Positions 22,282-33,044 are shown, numbered from the stretch's first letter. The stretch: 64,000 nucleotides of DNA from Aphanomyces cochlioides (GCA_019828595.1 JAHQRK010000037.1:124001-188000), one strand, 5' to 3'. Notes: a model not told the origin generated them from the sequence alone. Numbers and translations: made by a program.

Positions 22282-22593
22282 TTTACTGTGGCTATTAGAC
22301 AAGAAATAGGACTCAAATAATACAAGTAATATGGAGCATTAAACTCTTCCAAGCTTATGGCGACGAAATGATACTACTTGATTGTCCCCCTTGAGTAATG
22401 GGGGAAAGAGCAAAGATGATTGAGATGATCACGAAGACGTCAAGTGCATCGGGCCATTCAAAGAGCTTCCAGAGATTGCCCTGCACGTTTACTTCACGCA
22501 CCCATATGTTCATCGTTACATCATGTCGCTTTAGGCATGAAGCCATTTTTCAAAATTTATATCCAGGGTATTTTTGTATTGTCGTTTTTGTCC

Positions 22594-22838
22594 AAAACTG
22601 GAAATTTGAGATGTTTTGAAAATGTTTCAAATAATTGACGCTTACACTATTTAAAGTTTACGCAAACATTTTCTTATATTGACCTCGATCGTGGCAATTA
22701 AATAGTGTAATTTCAAACGTTTTAAATATTTGAAAACATGTTCGAAACATTCAATTTCTTTTCACTTGAAATTTGTATGCATCACTTGTTGCGTCAATTT
22801 GCTTGCGTCAAAATTTATTCCGCACGACTCCAGTTTTT
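22594..22838 (+). repeat. dispersed repeat Y, copy 1 (MITE-like)
   Basis: About 245 bp with short inverted ends AAAACTGGA / TCCAGTTTT and an internal hairpin (CACTATTTAAA ... TTAAATAGTGTAA). Near-identical copies are at 40664-40907 (same strand) and 62441-62670 (opposite strand). Non-coding. Confidence 0.85.
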
Positions 22839-22903
22839 TATTAACAGTGTAAAATCACAATATGATTGGAAATATTATGTTTCAAAGGTTTATCCTATAA
22901 ATA

Positions 22904-24969
22904 CAGTAGGATCCCGCTAATCTTCGAACATTGAACCTGGGACCTGCGTCGAAGATTAGCGAGTAAATCGCAGATAACGAAAACCGACCCTTGACATCCA
23001 CGATGACCGGTCGAAAGGGCTTCAATGCATTCTCGCGATAGCCGTTTCTTTGTCCGATGCTTTATACAGCTTCACTAACAATAATATCTTCGTGAACGAG
23101 ACGAAAGGACGTTCATATTCTTAATATCGATGTCGCCAACTCACACGAAGAGTAAGAAGAAGCAATTACCCAAAGACACGAGATCAAATCGACTCAGCGC
23201 CGACGCAAAGCTTGAAATCATACAGAGCCTTGAGTCCGTTCTTCCACCAAAAAAGACAGAACTTGCTCGCAAATATGGGGTGAGTGAAAGCGCAATACGC
23301 CAAACTTGGGCAAACAGAGACAAATACAAGCAACACATTGGTCTTATGAAGCCGACAGCACGTGAATCTACCTTTCGTATAGTCAACGCAAAGTATGGAG
23401 ACCTTGAGAAGTCTCTAATGTCATGGATACGAGTCTTGCGAGAGGCCAAACGCCCAGTTACTCCTGGTTTGGTTCGTTTGAGAGCTCTGGACGTTGCAAA
23501 ATCAATGGGTTTGACAGACTTTAAGGCATCATCTCAATGGATGCTGAAGTTTCGAATGAGGTTTGGATTGAAATTTGCAATGTTGCATGGTGAAGGTGGC
23601 GAAGTCGACAAGAACGACCCCTTACTCCTCCAAGCCCTGGATAGTCTCATGGAAATCATTGCATTGTACAACCCTGAATGTGTCTATAACATGGACGAGA
23701 CTGGTCTATTCTACAGACTACTGCCACGATATTCTCTTCTGTTACCCAATGAAGATGTTGCCACAGCCAGAGGCGAGAAAAAGAGTAAAGACCGTGTGAC
23801 GTTGGTCGTTTGCGCTAATGCAACAGGTTCCCACAAGATTCCATGCACGATGATTGGGAAGTTTGCAACGCCAGCATGCGTACACGGGTCCAAGTGGCCT
23901 CTACCTTACTTCAGCCAAAGAAATGCATGGATGAACACTGGCTTGTGTGTTGCTTGGTTCAATAAAGTTTTTGTCCCAGAAATTAGAAAGCGAACAGTCA
24001 GGAATGTCTTGCTGATCGTGGACAATGCTCCATCGCATCCCCCATATCTAGAGTCTGATGGCGTCAGAGTTGTCTTTTTGCCTCCAAATTGCAGTTCATG
24101 GAAGCAACCTTGTGATATGGGGATCATTGCGGCTCTCAAAAAGAGATACAAGTACCTGTACTTGTCAAAGGTTCTATCCTTTTACGATGCTACCCCCGAG
24201 GAACAAGCCCTTACACATCGTATTGCTTTAACACGACGTCGAGGGACAGTTGGTGTGGAAATGGGTCGACCTGCAACACTACTTGATGCAGCCAATTATG
24301 TCGTGAGTGCTTGGAATGAAGTGACTGCGTGCTCGATATCCAATTGCTTCAAGAAGACCGAGCTCTTTGATGTTTGCAGTCAAGAAGACGAGATCGACGA
24401 TAATGTCATCTCGAACATGGTTGATCTACTTGCAGCTTGCAACATCAAAACTAGCCACTCGGAGATTGAGTCGTATGTTCATAATGACGACGATGACAGC
24501 GAGATGATGAATGCGGCTATTCTCAATGAATTGGACCAAGTTGACGATGTGATGTCGTTTTTGAAAATCAATGCCGACGATGAGAGTGACGAGGAAGAAA
24601 CAAAGGAAGATCCTCAACTTAGACCTCTTCCCAACGATGCTTTCGCCAGAGCATGCAGCAATGTGGTTGACGTTGTTGACGATCTTTACAAATTCGATTG
24701 CGACGATGAGTCTCAAAATTACATGGATGAGTTGCGACCGTTGTTCGATGCAGTCATTTTCAAACTTCGACAAGTGAATTCTGAGTACAATGGCTCCAAA
24801 ATGCGGCGAAGAAAGCAAATGACTTTGTTCGATGTAGGCTTTAATGATGCGAATTGATATACTCTTTATGTTTGATCACGAAGGTTGATCCATGAGTGCG
24901 GGACTTTGATCATCGCAGATTAGACAGCACATCGCAGTTTAGAAATCGCAGATTAGCGGGATCCTACTG
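22904..24969 (+). mobile_element. pogo-family DNA transposon, apparently complete
   Basis: 2066 bp bounded by exact 20-bp inverted ends CAGTAGGATCCCGCTAATCT, with TA on both sides (22902-22903 and 24970-24971). One uninterrupted transposase gene lies inside. The identical TIRs and open frame suggest recent insertion and possible activity. It sits within older MITE sequence, whose right half resumes after 24971. Confidence 0.95.
23130..24857 (+). CDS. pogo-like transposase (DDE_1 family)
   Basis: 575 aa, no intron or lesion. N-terminus: basic tail, then a Psq/CENP-B-type helix-turn-helix (residues about 20-70, RLSADAKLEIIQ, KYGVSESAIRQTW) and a second DNA-binding part with KASSQWMLKFRMRFGLK near residue 145. 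The catalytic domain has the pogo Asp triad: D189 in NMDETGLFY, D298 in IVDNAPSH and D329 in PCDMGII, giving a D-x30-D spacing. The acidic C-terminus (about 430-560) is common in this family. The ATG lies 226 bp inside the element. The protein would bind the TIRs and cut at TA. Confidence 0.95.
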   Translation: MSPTHTKSKKKQLPKDTRSNRLSADAKLEIIQSLESVLPPKKTELARKYGVSESAIRQTWANRDKYKQHIGLMKPTARESTFRIVNAKYGDLEKSLMSWIRVLREAKRPVTPGLVRLRALDVAKSMGLTDFKASSQWMLKFRMRFGLKFAMLHGEGGEVDKNDPLLLQALDSLMEIIALYNPECVYNMDETGLFYRLLPRYSLLLPNEDVATARGEKKSKDRVTLVVCANATGSHKIPCTMIGKFATPACVHGSKWPLPYFSQRNAWMNTGLCVAWFNKVFVPEIRKRTVRNVLLIVDNAPSHPPYLESDGVRVVFLPPNCSSWKQPCDMGIIAALKKRYKYLYLSKVLSFYDATPEEQALTHRIALTRRRGTVGVEMGRPATLLDAANYVVSAWNEVTACSISNCFKKTELFDVCSQEDEIDDNVISNMVDLLAACNIKTSHSEIESYVHNDDDDSEMMNAAILNELDQVDDVMSFLKINADDESDEEETKEDPQLRPLPNDAFARACSNVVDVVDDLYKFDCDDESQNYMDELRPLFDAVIFKLRQVNSEYNGSKMRRRKQMTLFDVGFNDAN

Positions 24970-24979
24970 TATCACGTAC

Positions 24980-25061
24980 TGTCAAAATAAATATTCCAAA
25001 CAAAATAATATTATACAGGATATAAGTTTGAAGAGGGAGACGAAAACTGGGGGGACTACTG
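24980..25061 (+). repeat. right half of a MITE like 22094-22281
   Basis: CAAAATAATATTATACAGGA and GACGAAAACTGGGGGGACTA match the right half of the MITE at 22094-22281. It ends with CTACTG next to TA and is directly followed by the Tc1-like composite. Its left half may be the related sequence near 22540-22590, separated by repeat Y and the pogo element. Confidence 0.65.
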
Positions 25062-25196
25062 TACAGTGGCTCACGAAAGTCATGGCACCCCATCGATAAT
25101 TCTCGTGTTATTATTGTCAATTTTGGCAAAATTTGCGGATGTCGATTGATTTGACACTTTTTGAAAAACCACTCGAGAATCGACCGTTCAATATGA

Positions 25197-26346
25197 TTGG
25201 TCAAAATCGATAATAAGATCCAGATAAATGCATGGATTCACTGCCCCACACGCATGGAAGACGCTGCAACGCGCCAGCATGTCCATGTGAACACCGTTTA
25301 CCACTGTTTGTATGCTTACTTCAAGCTGGGATACTCTAGAAGACACCTTGCACTGATATTTAACAAGTCCGAGCGGACTGTCAGCAACTGGATCAGGGTT
25401 TATGAGCAGACCGGGTCGTTCCAGCGTTCAAAATCCACAGCAGACAAGAAATTTACATCGTCGCAGCGTGAATGGATCTTTAGATTCTATCAAAAGCATC
25501 CTTTGGCCTATTTGGATGAAGCACAGAGTGCATTCACGCGTGCTCATCGTGTAGCGATATCAAAAACGTCGGTTTGGCGAATTATCAGAGAGTTTGGCCT
25601 CACTTGGAAGGTGTTGGAGCGGCGAGCCATGCACATAAAGGAACAAGACGTCTTCAGATTCGTTGAGGAAATGAGCAGCCTGGTATGGAGTCAAAGAAAT
25701 CTTATTTTCCTCGACGAGGTCTCATTCGACAACCGTGGTATGATCCGAAAACGTGGATACGCCATCAGAGGACAAAGACTTTCGATCCGTGGCGACTTTG
25801 AGCGTAAACCGCGAGTATCAATGTTGGCATTTATCAATGTCGATGGACTCCTTGAGTACTACAACACTGATGGTACGTTTGATCGACTTGAATTTATGAA
25901 CTGCTGTCAAGACTTTATTCATTGCCAGTCAAGTCCAGTTAGGCCCTGGTCCCAGCTCAGTTTGGATTTTGGACGGCGCTGCGATTCACTGTGACCCTCA
26001 AATCACCCATTATCTACGTAGTGTTGGGATTGTGGCCATCTTTCTTCCCGCTTATTGTCCATTCTTCAATCCAATTGAGTTTCTCTTTGGATACGTGAAA
26101 CGAGCGTTTCAGCGGCAATACGATGAGCAAAATGAGAAAAATCTATTGCCATTTATTGCACGAGTCTTCAAGCAATTTGTCGGCTTTGACATGCGAAAGA
26201 TATTTGAGCACTGTGGTTGGAGAGTCCAAGGATTTTTTGATCCCGTGCCTGCATTGTCCTATGAGCATCGAACTAATTTTGCCTCCTCTGAACTTCAAAG
26301 CGTCGATGCTGACTGCCTAGGATTTAGAGACATCAGTGCTACGTAG
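25197..26346 (+). pseudogene. Tc1/IS630-type transposase of element A
   Basis: Two overlapping frames make one transposase. N-terminus: helix-turn-helix (LGYSRRHLALIFNKSERTV), then a second basic HTH. Catalytic DDE_3 domain: IFLDEVSFD (about residue 172), ILDGAAIH (second Asp, near 25971) and FNPIEFLFGYVK (Glu, near 26073). A single base lesion near 25935 shifts the frame just before the second Asp, so this copy is inactive unless the lesion is a sequencing error. About 380 aa if repaired, normal for the family. The stop is only 34 bp from the stop of the convergent ORF. Confidence 0.87.
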
Positions 26347-26380
26347 GCTCATTTGCATTAATGAAGTTACTCTCGGTGAT

Positions 26381-27451
26381 CTACATCATCCACATTCTCC
26401 ATGATATGCAGTAAATCTGGAATTTGTTCAACTCTTGGTGGGGGCAGGTCATATCAATAAATGCTTGAATTGTAGCCTTCCTGGCAATCAATCTTTGTTC
26501 ACTCATTTCGAGTCGTCGACCAAATGCTTCCCAGTCTCTACGAAGTTGCTGAGTATCTGCAATCGCTCCATCAACGCAGTCGAGGGCCACGTTGGCTGAT
26601 CGTGCAAGATGTGTAAGGTGTCCTTCTAGGGGAGAGTCGGCTGGACGCATCAAATTTGCAACATACGGCGGTGGTGGCTTGGAGATTCCTGCTTCCCAAG
26701 TTGACCGATCAAGTGTTCGTGTGACTTCATTGGCCCACATTCTCCACACCACAGCTTCAGCGCGAAAGGTAGATCCCCATTTGTCACGCAATTTCGAGAC
26801 AACGTCTCGAAGGGACACTTCGGCTGTAGCGCCCGCGCGATCAGTCTGAGTGGGCTGAATACAAGCTTCAGTAAATTCATCAAGATCTTGAGCCTTCGTG
26901 ATCGCCATGCCATAAGTGCAAATCATGAGCAAAACTGTCTCAAGACTTACTTTGTGTAGCCACTTGTTCCACTCGTCTGCACTTTTGTAGCTTTCCACGA
27001 GGTGTTTCTTGACCTTAAACTGCATGACGCGCGACCATTCAGCCGCTTCCACTCCCTCGACCGACCATACTCCATCAGCTTTAACTGCTCTGCATTTGAC
27101 ATGGGACTTGAACTGTTCCCATATTTTTGGAAGTATGTCGTCGAATGAATTTCCTGTGAAGATTGCGTCTTCCAGCGTTGCTGCTGATGTATCACGCTGA
27201 CCGATGGTAGCCTTGACGATAGGCCGCAGGACCAAGCGGTATCGTTGTTCCTGAATGCGAGCTCGAGGAGGTATGGCTTCTGGACTAATGCGAGTTGGCG
27301 TTCGAATTCTTTGGGGATATGGTGATGTTCGCTCGCGTTGACGAGATGGAGAGCTTCGCGCAGTAGACGAGCCTGGCGACGCTCTGATGGGGATGCTGCT
27401 AGTCTCAGGGGATGTTTCCAAGAGCTGTTGCATTTGATTTTGGCCACACAT
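26381..27451 (-). CDS. uncharacterised second ORF of element A
   Basis: 356 aa, uninterrupted. I do not recognise it. Residues 1-65 are disordered and rich in Ser, Pro, Arg and Thr; the rest is mostly helical with many Trp (EQFKSHVKC, EWSRVMQFKVKKHLV, AVVWRMWANEVTRTLDR, YVANLMRPA, a C-terminal Gln/Arg helix). There is no membrane segment or catalytic motif. It is inside the TIRs of element A and convergent with the transposase, which suggests a second transposon gene (DNA binding or accessory) or a captured passenger. It is intact while the transposase is broken. Confidence 0.7.
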   Translation of the reverse strand: MCGQNQMQQLLETSPETSSIPIRASPGSSTARSSPSRQRERTSPYPQRIRTPTRISPEAIPPRARIQEQRYRLVLRPIVKATIGQRDTSAATLEDAIFTGNSFDDILPKIWEQFKSHVKCRAVKADGVWSVEGVEAAEWSRVMQFKVKKHLVESYKSADEWNKWLHKVSLETVLLMICTYGMAITKAQDLDEFTEACIQPTQTDRAGATAEVSLRDVVSKLRDKWGSTFRAEAVVWRMWANEVTRTLDRSTWEAGISKPPPPYVANLMRPADSPLEGHLTHLARSANVALDCVDGAIADTQQLRRDWEAFGRRLEMSEQRLIARKATIQAFIDMTCPHQELNKFQIYCISWRMWMM

Positions 27452-27785
27452 CAAGCATAGACGTGGTCAAGACTTCAACACATCGTCATGTTCAGTTGTC
27501 AAAACTTTCATGGAGACAGATCTGATTGGCTGAAAACAACCCAGAAATTCTTCGAACATTAATATTATAGATTTTCAAAGTTCAGCGTCATTTCTCGATC
27601 GATTTGACTTGATCGATTGAATCAATCGATCCTGGAAATTTTGAGTAGAACTCGCAATAGTATATCTCGAAGAGTACGAGCCGATTTAGATTGATGATTG
27701 ATTCACTCGATGGCGAGGTAAAATCAACATATTATGAGTGATAGGAAATGGCAATCTAAGCTCCTATGCATGAGAAAAGTCATTC
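27452..27785. other. non-coding part of element A
   Basis: Presumed upstream region of the second ORF. Contains TCTGATTGGCTGAAAAC and a palindromic ATCGATCGATTTGACTTGAT-type stretch near 27597. No gene seen. Confidence 0.5.
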
Positions 27786-27859
27786 CCCAGTTTGGTAGCG
27801 CTGTCGAAAGTCATGGCACCCCAAGAGAAAATTCAAAGAAATTCATCAACTATATGGAT

Positions 27860-28881
27860 TTAGTACTTAGTACTACCACCTTTTGCGAGAATAACTTCTT
27901 CCATGCGCTTTGGCATCGACTCAATGAGAGTCTTGATGTAGTCTTAAGGGATTTCATCCCAAATAGACAAAATTCGAGACTTGAGGCTCTCTATCGACGT
28001 AGCTGGCATTTCTTGAAGCCTGCGACTTATAAACTCCCACACATTTCTATGGGGTTCAAGTCTGGGCTTTGGGGAGGGTCGTCGAGGGTCTCAATCATGT
28101 TTTCCTCTAGGAAATTTGAGACAACAGCGGCCTTGTGAATCGGCGCGTTGTCATGTTGGAAAACAAAGTCCACAGGGAGTCCCAATTTCGCGGCATTATC
28201 AGGGAGTTCGTCTTCGAGGAGGCATTTGTAGTCGTCACTCTTCATTTTGCTCATTTAGCTCAGCGTACCGACGCCATTGAAGTTTATGGCCCCCCAAACC
28301 ATAACGGTTTGGCGGCCACTCTTGAACGTCGGTTGAAGACAAATGTCCTTAAACTCCACACCGGGTCTTCGCCACACATAGATCCTTCCGCTCGACCCGG
28401 TGAGGTTAAAAGGACTTTCGTCGCTGAACAACACTCGCTTTCAGTCTTCAGTAGTCCAGAAAAGATGCTTTTTGGCAAAGGCCAAGCACTTCACGCGGTT
28501 GGCCTTGGAGATGAAAGGTTTCTTCCGGGCAGCACGGCCATTCAGACCGAATTCTCGAAGGCGATGACGGGCCGTCTCCTCCCAGACAGTCACGTCATGA
28601 AAAATCTCGAGGCCCTTGGCAATGATTGGGGCACCAGCACGTCTATTCTTCATTGCTTCACGATGAATGAGGCGATCCACGTAGACGGTGGTCGAACGAC
28701 CACGATCCGGACGAGGTGAAACGGTCGTTCGACCCTCGTTCTTGAACTTGACAACAATGTTTCGGACACTGGAAGGAGCCAAATCGAGCTCCTTTGCAAT
28801 TCGCTTGTAGCCAAAGCCCTGTTTGTGCTTTGACAACACGCGAAGTCGGAGCTCAATAGGGTGCTCCTTCCTCTGGGACAT
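27860..28881 (-). pseudogene. Tc1-like transposase of element B
   Basis: Starts MSQRKEHPIELRLRVLSKHK with two HTH motifs (AKELDLAPSSVRNIV). The DDE core shows VLFSDES (first Asp), FQHDNAPIH (second Asp) and DLNPIE (Glu). Three lesions are visible: TGA where the family has Trp (EDWKRV, near 28444), TAA near 28254 and a one-base deletion after NPIE near 28040 that shifts the rest (VWEFISRRLQEMP). About 340 aa if whole. Dead copy. Confidence 0.88.
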
Positions 28882-28882
28882 T

Positions 28883-29008
28883 GGCGGGAAAAATGAGTGA
28901 GTGACTTGGAGTGTGGTGGTGGGCGCGATTGAGTGAAACAAGAAGTGATGAATCTTGTTTCACTCAATCTAATCACCACCACACTCCAAAGCATTCGTTT
29001 TTCCCGCC
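28883..29008. repeat. perfect-looking hairpin upstream of Tc1 B transposase
   Basis: A palindrome of about 126 bp with arms of about 55 bp starts just before the transposase ATG. It runs from GGCGGGAAAAA to TTTTTCCCGCC, and inner arms share GAGTGTGGTGGTG / CACCACCACACTC and GATTGAGTGAAACAAGA. The TTTCCCGCC ends look like E2F-type sites. It may be a subterminal transposase-binding or promoter structure. Confidence 0.75.
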
Positions 29009-29055
29009 AACATCTCAGGGTGCCATGACTTTCGACATTTCTGTCAAATTCAGGA

Positions 29056-29734
29056 ATGACTTGTCTTCGGAATTCACAGAAAAATGATTCTGTCGTGTTA
29101 TTTTAGACCAATCATGCTCTATTTTGCTGAGAATGAAGCTTGATTGGTTTAAAACTTTGAACATTGAACACTCCACTTTTCGTGTTGCATCCAAGAAGGA
29201 GGTCCAAGACCCAAGAGGTTTGGACGACTTGAAGTTAGAGAACCCGATAATGGACATGTATTACAAGATTAACTGATTTGCAACTTTGTTACTCAAGAAT
29301 ATGCAAGGATGGGTGATGGTTTGGCTGTTTTTCTTGTCGTTTTCTTGAGTACCCGATACTAGAGTGGTTTGTGGTTGAGTTCAAACCTCAGAAAGAACGG
29401 GAAAGGTATATGGGCATGTGTTACAGGATTAACTGACTTCAGCGTTCTTAGACTCAAGAAAATGTATTAGATTCTAAGAAGTTGTTGAAAGAGAATAGAG
29501 AAAGATTGATTGTTATCTAGTCTTTCGACTGTCGCATGGCTAAAGTAGATCGTTTTTGCCAGTAAGGCAGCACCATTTCTTGATTTGGTTGACACCTGAT
29601 GTTTACTTTACTCTAGACTCCTCCGTAATGAGGTTTCTTCGAGCATCTGCCGTCATGAAACCACGACGTGCGTCGTCGATTCTGCATGCAAAAGAAGTGA
29701 TCTCTTTTCATTGTTATTTTTGTCCTTTTCTTGA
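29056..29734. other. non-coding, internal direct duplication
   Basis: No gene. A diverged direct repeat occurs at about 29253-29315 and 29411-29470 (GACATGTATTACAAGATTAACTG and GGCATGTGTTACAGGATTAACTG, followed by ACTCAAGAA). Confidence 0.55.
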
Positions 29735-29935
29735 TGTCTGATTGGCTTACACATCCACAGAAAAAACTTTCTGTGCATTCCTCGCAAAATGCATTTCTGT
29801 CAAACTATTTTATTACATACAAACATCAAGTTATATATATTTCTATCATGGAAATTACTTTTGATATTCACGAAAACTCAGGACAGATTTTCTGTAAGTG
29901 CATTCAAAACGCAAGTATTTTTCTGTGAATTCTGG
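29735..29935 (+). repeat. dispersed repeat V, copy 1
   Basis: Similar to 34830-34925 followed by 35512-35605. Landmarks are GTGATTGGCT/TCTGATTGGCT, CAGAAAAA..CTTTCTGTG and ACAGGACA(G/A)ATTTTCTGT. In the second copy a Tourist-like MITE lies in the middle. Confidence 0.6.
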
Positions 29936-30660
29936 AGAATGAGTTTTCTCATGTCCTGGGAGATGCGGGAAATCACGACTTTTAATAAAACTATCAATAA
30001 TTTAAAAAAATATTCCCAAAATTTAAAAAAAATTTCTTCGAGATTCTTTTAGAGGATTCTTTTAGGATTATATAATCTAAAAAGAAACTTGCAAAACGAC
30101 CTAAAAAACCCTCACTTCCCAAACGATTCAAAGCTTGATATTTTAGGACAAGGTACTTAGGAATACTTCATGAGGATATCAGTCGAGAAACATCAACTTT
30201 TGTCATGTCTTGTTTGGTTTTTTCAACGTCAAAGTCGGAGTTTTTAGAAGTTTATTTTAACTTTACATTAAAAAAACCCATATTCAAACCATTTCAATCC
30301 TGGATTTCATTGTTCTCAGCTGTAGACTGTACTTATAGCTATAAGTTTCAACGAAAAGTAATCGCAATGGGAAATGTCTTGGTTAGTTTTTTAAGCGACA
30401 AGTCAGAGATTTTGGAACTTAAAGAAACTTTTGTAAATGTTGTATACACCAACAATCATGTAATTTAAAAAGGTTTTGAGCAATATTTTTTTTTTAAATA
30501 TAGACGTATTTTTTTAAATTGTTTGATTTCCGCATCTCCCTGGAACTCAAATAGCATGTTTTGATTGGTCATAATGTTTAAATTTGATATCTATCGAGTA
30601 TGATAACTGTCAATCTAAACCGGCGCCAACTCATTGAGATATGCCGACGTAATGAATATT
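29936..30660. other. AT-rich non-coding part of element A
   Basis: Poly-A and poly-T runs and short frames only. No gene or RNA seen before the right TIR of element A. Confidence 0.5.
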
Positions 30661-30749
30661 TTCGAAGGGGTGTCATGACTTTCGTGAGCCACTGTACACG
30701 TTCATGGTGACTTCCCCAAATAGCTCGACATGAACAACAGGAGAATCAA

Positions 30750-31140
30750 TTCGTCTTCTATTCATAGACCACTCTCATCTACAGTAGTGTTTCATACTAA
30801 AACGTATTTCGTCACAGTATCTGGCGACTTGCACGTGGCACCAACGTTGTCGTCAAGTGCATCCATCCCCATACATTCCTGCCCCCAAGCCACACGACGC
30901 TTTGAAATCGGCGCGCATCTTAAGCCCTCGTAAGACTCCCTAAAGTGCTCATGGCGTACAGGCTATGCACGAATGCATCAGAATTTGAAGAATCATGCGC
31001 ACCTGGTCGTGACGTTGAAAGGACACGAGCGACGATTTCGTGAAATGTATACGAAGCATGGATGAGTCGATTACGACGAATACTCATCTTCAAGAACTCC
31101 ATCGCGGCGCTCCACTCGATTTTCCCCACGGACAAGCCAT
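30750..31140 (-). pseudogene. possible host exon fragment
   Basis: Minus-strand frame 31135-30920 gives a protein-like 71 residues (GKIEWSAAMEFLKMSIRRNR, LIHASYTFHEIVARVLST) with a GTGCGC donor-like site after it. No family recognised and no continuation could be joined. It ends near the right end of element A, so it may be a gene broken by that insertion. Confidence 0.3.
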
Positions 31141-31328
31141 ACTAGCAATATATTTTACAAAAATATAAGCATAAATTATATATAAAATAGTAATTAATAA
31201 TGAGCCAAATATTATATAAAATTAATTTAATACTATTTATGACTAGTTTTTTTCCTAAATGTATCTTATATACGATGGATTGCATGACATGACTGGCAAA
31301 GGAAGAAGCTCTCATTTGAACATAGGAC
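31141..31328. other. upstream region of the first ALDH gene
   Basis: Very AT-rich, about 190 bp. No clear promoter element can be named. Confidence 0.4.
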
Positions 31329-33044
31329 ATGTCCAAGGCAACCACAAACTACCATTCCATGGCGGACAAGGAGCCTCGCGTGCTTCCCTCGACGAACCTC
31401 ACTGCGTCAACAGCGGAATCGATTGGCGCCGATATGAGCGTTCTGCGGGCGTCGTTTCGTCAAGGCAAGCTTCGTCCTGTGGAAAATCGCAAGCGTATTC
31501 TTCGCCAAATTCAAACACTGATCAACGAAGGCACGCCTCTGCTTGAAGAAGCCTGCCTGCGCGATTTGAACAAACACCCGATGGAATTTTTTGTGATGGA
31601 ACTCGCGGGGATCCATGCCGAATTGCAAGAGCATTTGGACCATCTTGACGACTGGAGTGCACCTGAAAAGGTCTCGACCAATTTAGTCAACTTGCCCGGC
31701 TCGTCGTACATTGTGAGCGACCCCCTTGGTGTGTGCTGCATCGTTGACACTTGGAATTACCCCGTGAGCTTGCTCTTTGGACCTCTCATCGGCTGCATTG
31801 GTGCTGGCAACTGCGCTTTGGTTCGCCTCCCTCCTGAAGGCACTTGCGATCACGTCACGGCTGTGGTGGCATCTCTTCTTGACAAGTATGTTGATGCTGA
31901 CGTCGTTCGCTATGTTGTCGGTGGTATTGAATCCAATATTGCCATGCTCAAGCACAAATTCGACTTGATTTTTGTCACCGGAGGTTCGTGCGAATGCCCT
32001 CTTAGCAAATTGAACAATGAATGTAGGCACAACCATCGGCAAGATCGTAGCCCGAGCTGCAGCAGAAACGTTGACGCCTATCGTATGAGGCGCCTGTCCT
32101 TCTTCTGCTAACATTCATGGCATAGGTGCTTGAATTGGGCGGTAAAAGTCCTTGCATCGTGGACGGTGGAAGTTTGGACTTGAACGTCGCGGCGACTCGC
32201 ATTGCATGGGGGGCGTTTGCAAACACTGGTCAAACTTGCCTTCGCCCGGACTACCTCTTGGTTCATTCTAGTGTAAGAAGTATGTCGTGCAAAGTTTGTG
32301 CTGAGCCCCCTTGTGTAGGTTGGTGATCGCTTGGTATCCCTTGTGATTGAAAAGTTGGTTCAATTCTTTGGCAAGGATCCCGAGCAATCCGACTCGTACG
32401 GCCGTGTCATCAATGCGATTCAGCATGACCGATTGAAAGCCATCATTGAAAGCGATCGTGACTTTATTGTGCACGGTGGTGAAGCGAACGCCGCGACGCG
32501 ATACATCGCCCCCACGCTTCTCAATTTCAAGACAAACTTTAACGCGTTTGAGGAAAGCGCCGCGATGCAAGGCGAACTTTTTGGCCCCGTCTTGCCCATT
32601 CTGTACTACGACAACCTGGACACTGTTGTCGGTATTGTCACCAGTCGACCAAAACCCCTTTCGCTTTACATTTTCTCCAACAACACGCACAACATTGAGC
32701 GTGTCCGCACGGAAACGTCCTCTGGCAGTCTCTGCATCAACGACGTCATGGCGCAAAATAGCAACTCAGCCTTGCCATTCGGTGGTGTGGGCAATTCCGG
32801 CATGGGCTCCTACCACGGAAAGCACTCGTTTAAGACATTCAGCCATCAAAAAGCCGTCCTGTGGAAGACCACGATGCTCGACTTTCCGCAACGATATATG
32901 CCCTACAGCGAGAGCAAGGCGAGCTTTCTACGATTGACGATGAAGCCCATCACGCGCACGCAAACGCGTGTCCTCCTTGTCGTGGGGTTTATCGTTATCG
33001 CGGCTATTGTGGTAGCCATTGTCTTGGCGACGACGAAGAAATAG
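31329..33044 (+). CDS. fatty aldehyde dehydrogenase (ALDH3 class), membrane-anchored, copy 1
   Basis: NAD(P)-dependent oxidation of long-chain aldehydes to acids. Four exons, 31329-31983, 32027-32082, 32126-32272 and 32319-33044, with introns of 43-46 bp, give 527 aa. Catalytic residues are Glu in [13 protein letters not shown] and Cys in [27 protein letters not shown] is the class 3 C-terminal motif. A last-20-residue hydrophobic helix ([17 protein letters not shown]) followed by TTKK is a tail anchor like that of human ALDH3A2, so it is expected on the ER or peroxisome. Start chosen at the first ATG; a second one lies 11 codons on. First of four related copies; intron positions equal those of copy 4. 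Confidence 0.94.

Larger units (their letters stand above)
27786..29055. mobile_element. nested Tc1 element B
   Basis: Inverted ends share TGTCGAAAGTCATGGCACCC (27802-27821) with its complement at 29017-29036. Weaker similarity (AAGTCATTCC) continues outward on both sides, so the true ends are a little beyond. It holds one Tc1 transposase on the minus strand. It lies inside element A, whose TIR shares the GAAAGTCATGGCACCCC core, so A and B may be related families. Confidence 0.8.
25064..30694. mobile_element. Tc1/mariner-like composite element A
   Basis: Ends CAGTGGCTCACGAAAGTCAT and its exact complement, about 28 bp of TIR with one mismatch, lie 5.6 kb apart, each bordered by TA (25062-25063 and 30695-30696). 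Inside are an IS630/Tc1-type transposase, an unrelated convergent second ORF, a nested second Tc1 element (B) and repeat sequence. Without B and repeats the original unit would be about 3-4 kb, unusually large for this superfamily. The TIR sequence after GAAAGTCATGGCACCCC is shared with element B. Confidence 0.8.
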
